A stretch of DNA of 64,000 nt from positions 1 to 64,000 of the forward strand of contig JAIQDT010009098.1 of assembly GCA_021521415.1 (NCBI GenBank). Reading direction: 5' to 3'. Below, piece after piece: positions 56,990-64,000 of this stretch. The notes beneath the pieces are model-generated. The model did not search any database. It was not told the origin of the DNA and saw nothing but the letters and a program-made list of their open reading frames with translations. Origin of the DNA: Bidens hawaiensis. Taxonomy: Eukaryota > Streptophyta > Magnoliopsida > Asterales > Asteraceae. How positions within the stretch are numbered: the first letter of the stretch is position 1; each line of letters begins with the position of its first letter. The translations under genes were made by a program, and so were the position numbers.

Positions 56990-57170
56990 CATGGAAGAAT
57001 TTCGCTTCGCATGCATGGAATTTCGCTTCGCATGAAACTGTTTCGCTTCGCTTGGGAGCGTTTCGCTTCGCTTGGAAACGTTTCGCTTCGCATGGGAGCG
57101 TTTCGCTTCACATGGCTGAGCGAAGCGAAATGCCTGATTCGCTTCTCAAGGCTGAGCGAAGCGAAATATC
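56990..57170. repeat. TTTCGCTTCGCATGG repeat with inverted AGCGAAGCGAAAT units
   Basis: About seven TTTCGCTTCGC units, then GAGCGAAGCGAAAT in the opposite orientation (57117-57170), so the region can fold back. It lies in the right part of the solo LTR. Confidence 0.7.
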
Positions 57171-57795
57171 TTCCTTTCTTCGTTTTTTACCATTTTAAAG
57201 CCATTTTACTTTGTGGCTCTTCCTCAGGACCCCATTTTACCCTTTTTAAGGGTTTTGGGTTGCACCAACTTTGTATACTTGCGTTTTATAAGGCCCGAAC
57301 ATCACATTTTTTACCATATAACATTCTCGTGGGGTTATAACTTATCAAGTTCATGTTTTTCTTCCATCATATACCCCGATCTATCATTCTATCGGTTTGC
57401 ATGTCGATTCTAACTATAAAACTTAACCATTTAAACCGGAACCTACCTTTTGCTTCGGGTTCGAGTTCAGATCCGGACAATACGTAGATATGGACGTGAT
57501 TCTTGTTGTTTGATGATGTCTACACACGAGATTCTTCCTCCTTTTGCTTGGATCCGAATCCGAATTGCTAGAGAGAAAGCGTGTGTGTTTTCTAGTGTGT
57601 GTGTGTTGTGTAAAGAAATGTGAAAGGAATGGAGAGGTTAGGCTTATATAGGAGGCCATGGGCCCCACAACCCACTCACAATTCCAAATCCAAATATTAT
57701 CCAAACACTTAACACACGACTAACTTAATGACACAGTTAAATAACAAAACTTTCCGTCATTTATTATTTAACAAAAAGTTGGATGTTACAAGTAA

Positions 57796-59990
57796 GGACT
57801 CGCCCTTAAAAAGGGGGGAGGGGGAGATAAAAATCTCACCACTCAACAGTCGTTGTGTCATCACAAGAGCAGAAATCTCTAGCGTAACACATAGTGGGAC
57901 AAAAACCGGGGTGGGCTCGGTATCCAAACTGACAACATCGCAAGGCCTAACTCTAATATTTCATCGTCAATATCCACAAAAAGTGATACAATTTAGGATC
58001 GAACTTGATACTCCACTAGGCCACAAACGGGGATGCCTGACTATTTTGTTAACCAATTAAGTTGATTATTATACTTGAACTAAATATTTAAGTTATATAT
58101 TCATCAAAATTTTATATTACTTTTTTTTTAAATAAAGAATGTGCATTCAAAAACTTGTGGATAGTTTCTTTACTTCTGATAGAAAATTATTTACAAGCCA
58201 CAGCTAACTTTTCTAATTGAATCGCTCAAGCCATTGTTAAAGGATCTTAAAGTTAAGAACTACCAGTTCCATGCTATTGATTGATACATGAAAGAAGTAA
58301 CACATAAAGTATCTGGGAAACACATGTGTCAAAGGTGCTAACTACAAGAAGTTTGCATATTGCAAGGCGTTTGAAGCAGTGCCCTTGAAGACCGAAGAGT
58401 CGATAAGTGAATATTTTGGCAAACATCGATGTTTCGTCAATTCAAAGTTTGTGGTTGTACCATGTTTAGATATTGTGGACGTCTAATGTAGTATTAAACG
58501 AGCTCGAGCCTGATTCCGAGCTAACTTTGTTTAATAAACGAGCTTGAAACCGAGCTTCATTTTCAAGTTCGAGCTAGCTAGCGAACCTAAACGAGTCTAT
58601 CCTTTTTATAATATTTGTTTATGTTTTATATATATAATTATATTACATGACATATAAAAACTAAAATAAAAATAATTACAAATGTACATAAATTATTTTT
58701 TTTTTGTTATAAATAAATGAACGAAGCTCGAGTCTATTTGAAAAAAAATATTATGAAGTAAAGTTTGAGCTTTAGAAAATGAACTCAAAAGAAGTAGAAC
58801 TCCAGCTCTCATAAGTCAAAACGAGATGAACTCTTGTAACTCAAAACAAGACGAACTCTCGTAAGCTAAAATGAGCCAAACTTGAGATCCGTAAAACAAA
58901 ACATGATCTTGGATATTTAAATTTTAAACCAACCTTTTCTATTTCACAAACTTATTTAAATTGTCGCATTTATTTAAATTATTGCTTTAAAAAAATATTT
59001 TTTCCCAAGGCTACATGTATATTTTCCTTTCATGGTAACCTTTTTACTACACATGTATATATATTATAAATTTTTTTAAACAACAAATTTCTTTTAATTC
59101 CTGTGATAAACCTCCCCTTCAAACCCATAATGTTTAAAGACTTTTCCTTTACTAATGGAATGATAGATCACCAAAATTCCAATAGTTTTTATGTTCTCAC
59201 TTTCCCAACATGATTCTCATAAGACCAACTAATCATTCTCTCTTTGAGACGAGTCTAGTGAACTAACGCCCCACTCCACCTCATCAAAAGATGGCGTTAA
59301 ACACCATTATATAAGCGGCAGCTATGTTTTCACTTTTTAATTAAACCAGTACACATAACTAGACTTCTCTCCTACAAATGAAAAATAATATCAAACTATA
59401 GTATTGTCTAGCCTACTTGTTTTTAAGTGTAACCCATTCCCAATTTTTGGGCTTGTAACTATCCCAAAGTAAAAGGTGGAATAAGTATCACGTTTTGCAT
59501 GCCCAAATCAATTGGGCTGCCCGGAGAGTAGATCAACCAGAACTAGTAGATCAGATAGTGATCACTGTATCCCGGAGCTAGTTGCTGATCAACCGCCATT
59601 AAGTCATGTTCAAAACATTTAAATTTAAGTCTCTACATATCACATTGAATGGAGTTATACATGTTGTCTAGACTTCAAATTGGTTTGAAATACAAAATAT
59701 CTGTTGTTTGACTTTAAGGAGCCAAGCATGTGAGAGAACCATGAAGCCTTTCAGCTTCTTGCTCATCCTATGGTCATCCTTAATAGTATATGGATTCAAG
59801 AACAAAAAACCAAACAATTTGCTTATAAAAAGTGCATATTGTTTTATAATCAATAATTAGTATGTTATACTAAACAATCCTAATCCAAACAACTTCCTGC
59901 ATAAAGAATAAAAACACAAACTAGCAAAATAAATATTTGCGAAATACATGATGCAAATATATGCTAATTGCATAAATTATAAACTAATAT
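57796..59990. other. Gene-free DNA with dispersed GAGCTCGAGC repeat
   Basis: A 110-codon frame at 57728-58060 runs out of the solo LTR and has no motif. 58480-58880 is another copy of the GAGCTCGAGC / AATAAACGAGCTTGAA repeat. No other gene seen. Confidence 0.4.
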
Positions 59991-60115
59991 TTTCAAAATA
60001 CCCATTCAAACACCTTATTAGTGAAAACAGTAAAGAAACCTAATTGTCTTTTAGAAAGAAGACAAGGCTTCGATGTAACAATGAAAACTTAAGAATTCTA
60101 CAAAGTCGTATCTTA
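59991..60115 (-). pseudogene. Duplicated 3' end of the neighbouring F-box-associated gene
   Basis: AGAAGACAAGGCTTCGATGT at 60056-60075 and the flanking ~100 bp match AGAAGACAAGGTTTCAATGT (60291-60310) and its surroundings at the end of the gene at 60253. Only the 3' end is present, so it is a leftover of a tandem duplication. Confidence 0.5.
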
Positions 60116-60252
60116 ATAAACCAAAAACGATACTGCTGGTTATTAAAAAAAATACAAATTGTTTCCTTAAAATAAACAAACACAAACTAACATAAAAACA
60201 AACCTTAATAAATCAAAACTTTACTGAACATTTTAAATGGCATTCGAACAAC

Positions 60253-61086
60253 TTAATAGAAAAACATAAACAAATACAATTGTCTTCTAGAAGAAGACAA
60301 GGTTTCAATGTAACGATGCATATTTAAGAGTCGTAAGCTGCGGTTGTTGTAACTATATAACTTCTTAAAACTCTTGTCATGAAAATTGTACCTTGTCAAC
60401 TTCCCGGCAGTTAACAGCACCAAGAATGTATCTTGTTCTTCTTTACTTCTAACCAAATCAACGACTTGAAAATCATTTTGGAATGGATATTCCTCTTCCC
60501 CAAAATCACCCGCACGCCAATATTTTAAGATCAAGGACGGGAAATCATCTAGACGCTCATCAAGCTGTACCCGATACTTGACAAGCCACCCCGAATGATC
60601 CATTAACATCTCATACACGTTCATGCGCAAGACATCTTCATATTCTGTGTGAAATATTAAATGCAGATGGCCTAAAGATTCCCCAAAATACATTGTAGTT
60701 GTTTCATAAGACATCTTCACTGGTAAGGGCAACATTTGCAACTGTTCAACTTCTAATTTGAAGTACAAGAAATTACCGCCACTATGATAATCGAGAGCCC
60801 AATGAACAGCTCCATTACAATAAATCGGAGGGTAGAAATCAGATACCTGCTCAGAGAATATTTCCATACAAATCTTCCATGTCCTCGTTTCAGACGAGTA
60901 GACTTGAATCTGAAACAAGCCTCCATCAGGCTCTAAAGCACTAATACAAACAAAGAATGACATGGTGCCAACGCTGTAAGAAGTTGTACAAAACGCTTCA
61001 AAATATGTCGGGTAGCACAGTAGAATTATGTGAGTAACAGCAACTTCATAATTATATATGTATATTATATCAAGTTCATCTTCAAC
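60253..61086 (-). CDS. F-box-associated (FBA) domain protein lacking an F-box
   Basis: The first in-frame ATG is at 60963, giving 236 residues; the frame stays open upstream to a TTATGTAG acceptor before 61086. Motifs Q-V-Y-S-S-E-T-R-T-W-K, Y-C-N-G-A-V-H-W-A-L and the following L-P-L-P segment are those of the F-box-associated interaction domain of plant F-box proteins, which bind substrates of SCF ubiquitin ligases. The N-terminal F-box that docks on SKP1 was not found in the next 300 bp, where only a GTAAGT donor (61195) and a poly-G run (61321-61342) are seen. It may be truncated, or its 5' exon may lie further away. A partial 3' copy at 59991-60115 shows local duplication. Confidence 0.6.
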   Translation of the reverse strand, partial: VEDELDIIYIYNYEVAVTHIILLCYPTYFEAFCTTSYSVGTMSFFVCISALEPDGGLFQIQVYSSETRTWKICMEIFSEQVSDFYPPIYCNGAVHWALDYHSGGNFLYFKLEVEQLQMLPLPVKMSYETTTMYFGESLGHLHLIFHTEYEDVLRMNVYEMLMDHSGWLVKYRVQLDERLDDFPSLILKYWRAGDFGEEEYPFQNDFQVVDLVRSKEEQDTFLVLLTAGKLTRYNFHDKSFKKLYSYNNRSLRLLNMHRYIETLSSSRRQLYLFMFFY

Positions 61087-63868
61087 CTACATAACCCTAG
61101 CATCCTAATTCGCCCAATTCGTTCCATGTTCGATTGTTTTAGGTTAGGGGTTTTATTATATTGTTAATAACGATCACATGCCCTAATTTACTTACCTGGA
61201 TAAGTTGATAATTGATGACTAACAAAAACTTGACCGGAACTGTTTGAGACGAAGAATTTATAGTATTTAGAGGATGTTTCAGTGCAAATGGATGTTATGC
61301 GCAAGTTGATACGATACCTCGGGGGGGGGGGGGGGGGGGGGGTTCTTTTTATAGGTCTAATTGTGCTGTTGGTTGATTAATGTCCGTTAATGGATTTTAA
61401 GAATAATCCGGCCGTTGTGGTCATTAATTCGGCAATTACACTACGTTATTACCCGTTAATAATATATGTGTTAAAATCCCTGTCGACCCCTGTAAAATTT
61501 TGACTCCGACTCCTGTGAAACTAGTGAGTGTAAGATGAAAAGAAAAGATTGAACTTGAACTTTTGAAATTTTCCGGTGGCCGGTGAAAGACACCGGAGGT
61601 GACTGGTAAGAATGCAAGTCAAGAGAAGAAGAAGAAGAAGAAGAAGAAGATAGGGCAATTAAAAGTAATAATTAATTTTTTGACAGTGTAAAAAGGAGGC
61701 TCATAAAAACACCGAGTCAGAGTTGAGTAAAAACAAATGTTAACATTTATTGTATCTATATTAATTAATATATATTAACAAACAAACTTTCGTTTTTCAA
61801 AAGAGCTTCTTTATTATTTATTTGTTTTTTTGAATCGTTTCAAACCAAAAATTATACTGAAAACGTTAATATAATGGTAAATTTTTTATCTCAATGAAAA
61901 AATAATTTGGCCATAAAATTTATCAAAGTGAAAGAGAAACAATAGTCATATTTGTTTATTTGGCTATAGACATCTAACTTTAAAAAAATTTTGGCGATGA
62001 ACCAAGTGGAATCCGAATTGCCTAATTAAATGGGTAATGAGAATTTAAATGATAGTTGTATATGTTTTATTGAGAAAGATTTGCTTAGGAATGTCAAGTT
62101 AGATGATGTTATGGTTATATTTCAAAAAATGAAAATTCGGAGAGAACCATTTATATTTTAGTTATGCATTTTTAATTACATTTCCTGTACTTTTTTTGTT
62201 ATATGATATTTTGATTGATTATCCTTTTCTTTTATATTACCCCACTTGATTTGACTCGACCAGAACGACCGAATCAAACTGGAAAAAAAATTATATACGG
62301 ATTTAACTCGACCCGAATGACTGAGCCGGTCCGAAAAAAATTTAAATACCGATAGTCAACTAAGTACCAACCTAAAATATTTTCGATCCCTGTGAAAACA
62401 TTTTCTGGATCCGTCACTGTTCATATTCGGCTCTTAAACTGGTGCTAAATTCGGTTCCAAATGGGTTCTTGTGCCTAGATCAAATCCTAACTGACAAGTC
62501 ATGCCGATTCTTTGGGTTTATTTTCGTACAATAATGAATTATCCGATACCGATCAAATTTGCGTTGACTCATTGTTGCAACGACCTAATTTACCGACTGA
62601 ATAACCATCCTTTTAAACATGTTATTTTTCATATCATAATTTATACAAGTGTCGTTACTATTATCAACGTCTACTAACTTATTTTCTGAGCTTAATGACA
62701 ATACCGCATCGGACTTAACTGATATCAACCAAATTTGCGTTAATCTAACAATCTAATCTAATCCAATCTAAGAATTCTAATAAAAGAAAATAATAATAAT
62801 TTATATATGACAGTTTTAGATATCAGATAATTTATATATGGCTATATTTTCCCGCCTAAAATCCTAATCTTTAGATATCCATGGGTTATAGTTCGGGTCA
62901 TATAATAACCAAATGCGCTGCAGAACAGAAACATTCCCAATTAGTCATAGCCCTAATTCCAATTGATTATCCTGTAGGTTAAATTATGAATACACTTTTG
63001 ACATGTTATTCAATTCATTTGATTGTTATATTTGATGTGTTTTATCTTAATTGAATGGTTTCATTGTTGTTTTTATGTTGTGAAATTGTAAAGGGACATT
63101 TGTTATGGAGATTCTCTTCTGAAAATTCATATATTTAACTTTGTTGGCAAATAGTCAAACACTTGATTTGGACTATCTGCAAGTGAACTGTTATTACTTA
63201 TGATTAGTTATCTCTGGATTACATTTTTGTATAAATTCTGGAAATGCCATTAGTAAAGATAGGGCAAAGACCTGGCGATGTTGAGATCATTTACGCATCA
63301 ACAGCGAAGGCAAGAAGCAAGTTCAACTGAAAGTAGGTGCTCAGTTACCGACAAGTGTAGCGTGTCTATAAAGTAGCAGTACTGGAAAAATTATATGCAG
63401 GTCAGCGAGTAACCAACTGACCCAAAGCTATTTTGACCCGTTACCCAACTCGCCCAATTAACCAACTTTACTGATTAGATTTATATATTTATATTTTCAA
63501 GCACTCACAGACACATAGAGAATGATCGCCCATTCTTACAAATTTGTCATGGTCTGCAACTACTCTTTGAGTCAAGTGAAGAAAAAGGTTACGTTGGGTA
63601 TATAATATTTCTATTAAACATGTTTTAGTGAGTTTATTTTTTCTAAATTAGAGATAAGGATCTTTGGTTGCCATGTTTTATAATGGATTTCAATAATTTT
63701 CATTTCAACATATGAACTGTTTTCATTCATGCAAATGATACAAGATATTGATCTACTGTTGTAATGCTGCTTACATGTTTTTGGTTCAATTGATATAGAA
63801 CTCTAAATGATATTAACTGATATGGTTTATAATCACAGATTCTAATGTTTGGTGTCAGTTTCTTTCAG
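61087..63868. other. Gene-free DNA with microsatellites and decayed repeats
   Basis: A run of 22 G at 61321-61342, an (AGA)n microsatellite at about 61625-61650, and a possible hAT terminus CTGGATCCGTCACTG at 62405-62419 without a partner. 62900-63860 is AT-rich and probably intronic or promoter DNA of the gene whose exon starts at 63869. No coding exon was recognised. Confidence 0.4.
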
Positions 63869-63955
63869 GATGATGGATCAACAGTATCAATATTTTCTAT
63901 TACGCGAAGCAATGCCAATGACTGCTTCACCAATGGTTTCAAGGAGCTTCTAACA
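63869..63955 (+). CDS. Exon of a SCYL1-like kinase-like protein (partial, right edge)
   Basis: 87 bp between a TTTCAG acceptor and an ACA/GTAAGT donor, open in phase 0 for 29 codons: D-D-G-S-T-V-S-I-F-S-I-T-R-S-N-A-N-D and on to F-K-E-L-L-T. The D-D-G-S-x-V-S-I-F-S-x-x-x-S-N-A segment matches my memory of the N-terminal pseudokinase part of plant SCY1-like (SCYL1) proteins, which act in Golgi/COPI trafficking. The rest of the exon diverges (C-F-T-N-G-F), and the preceding exon was not found, so it may be a degenerate copy. The gene continues beyond the window if real. Confidence 0.4.
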
Positions 63956-64000
63956 GTAAGTTACTTGTCACATGCTACTTTTTTTGAAATTTGTGTTGGC

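Larger units (their letters stand above)
49112..57790 (-). mobile_element. Solo LTR (~2.0 kb) interrupted by a younger LTR element
   Basis: Starts TGTAAGGCCCCG (49112) and ends GGATGTTACA (57790), the same termini as the LTRs of the inner element; flanked by a perfect 5-bp duplication AGTAA (49107-49111 and 57791-57795). Without the inner insertion (50214-56898 plus one GTTGA) about 1.99 kb remains, with no internal domain. It is therefore a solo LTR left by recombination, orientation minus. Its right part carries TTTCGCTTCGCATGG repeats (56990-57170). Confidence 0.85.

Noticed and set aside
57728..58060. 110-codon frame starting in the solo LTR
   Set aside because: Crosses the target duplication into unrelated DNA and has no motif.

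Overview
This is plant nuclear DNA, most likely from a eudicot and possibly from Asteraceae. The evidence is short introns with GT..AG borders, AT-rich intergenic DNA, plant-type Mutator, PIF/Harbinger, hAT, Helitron, Ty1/copia and Ty3/gypsy elements, and plant gene families (NO66-like JmjC oxygenase, F-box-associated, FAR1-like). The lineage is inference; no marker settles it. Transposons make up most of the window. Host genes are few: a complete four-exon NO66-like ribosomal-oxygenase gene (23250-30818, minus), a two-exon gene for a small secreted peptide (21407-22271, plus), an F-box-associated gene without its F-box (60253-61086, minus), one SCYL1-like exon at the right edge (63869-63955), and fragments of HARBI1-like and FAR1-like genes.

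Layout: 1-3768 holds gene-poor repeats. 3769-10526 is a whole Mutator-like element with near-identical ~298-bp terminal inverted repeats, a three-exon mudrA-type transposase reading inward from the left end, and a GRF-zinc-finger-like gene (probably decayed) reading inward from the right end; an LTR-element remnant and two minisatellites lie between them. 12098-21021 looks like an old DNA element whose interior received two LTR retrotransposons: an intact chromodomain Ty3/gypsy element (12235-17318, 5-bp target duplication) and a gag-protease-only copia element with identical LTRs (17884-20896). The peptide gene and the NO66-like gene follow; the second carries a tandem repeat and a hAT MITE in intron 1.

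30824-44618 is a repeat landscape: a duplicated block lying directly upstream of the NO66-like ATG (copies at 30824 and 36682, the second split by a hAT MITE), foldback elements, a Mutator-type long-TIR element, a Helitron with both termini, and another hAT element with a perfect 8-bp duplication. 44751-47331 holds two abutting PIF/Harbinger elements of one family, a 560-bp deletion derivative and a 2-kb copy with a complete two-exon transposase, all bounded by TAA. 49112-57790 is a solo LTR (AGTAA duplication) split by a gag-only gypsy element with 2.3-kb LTRs (GTTGA duplication).

The elements work as autonomous/non-autonomous sets: the Mutator, Harbinger and chromodomain gypsy copies carry apparently open transposition proteins, while the two gag-only retroelements, the hAT MITEs, the Helitron and the foldbacks must be moved by proteins encoded elsewhere. 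The most notable host-gene candidate is the 94-residue secreted peptide precursor ending in a D-Y motif and a Pro/His-rich tail, which has the layout of tyrosine-sulfated signalling peptide precursors.
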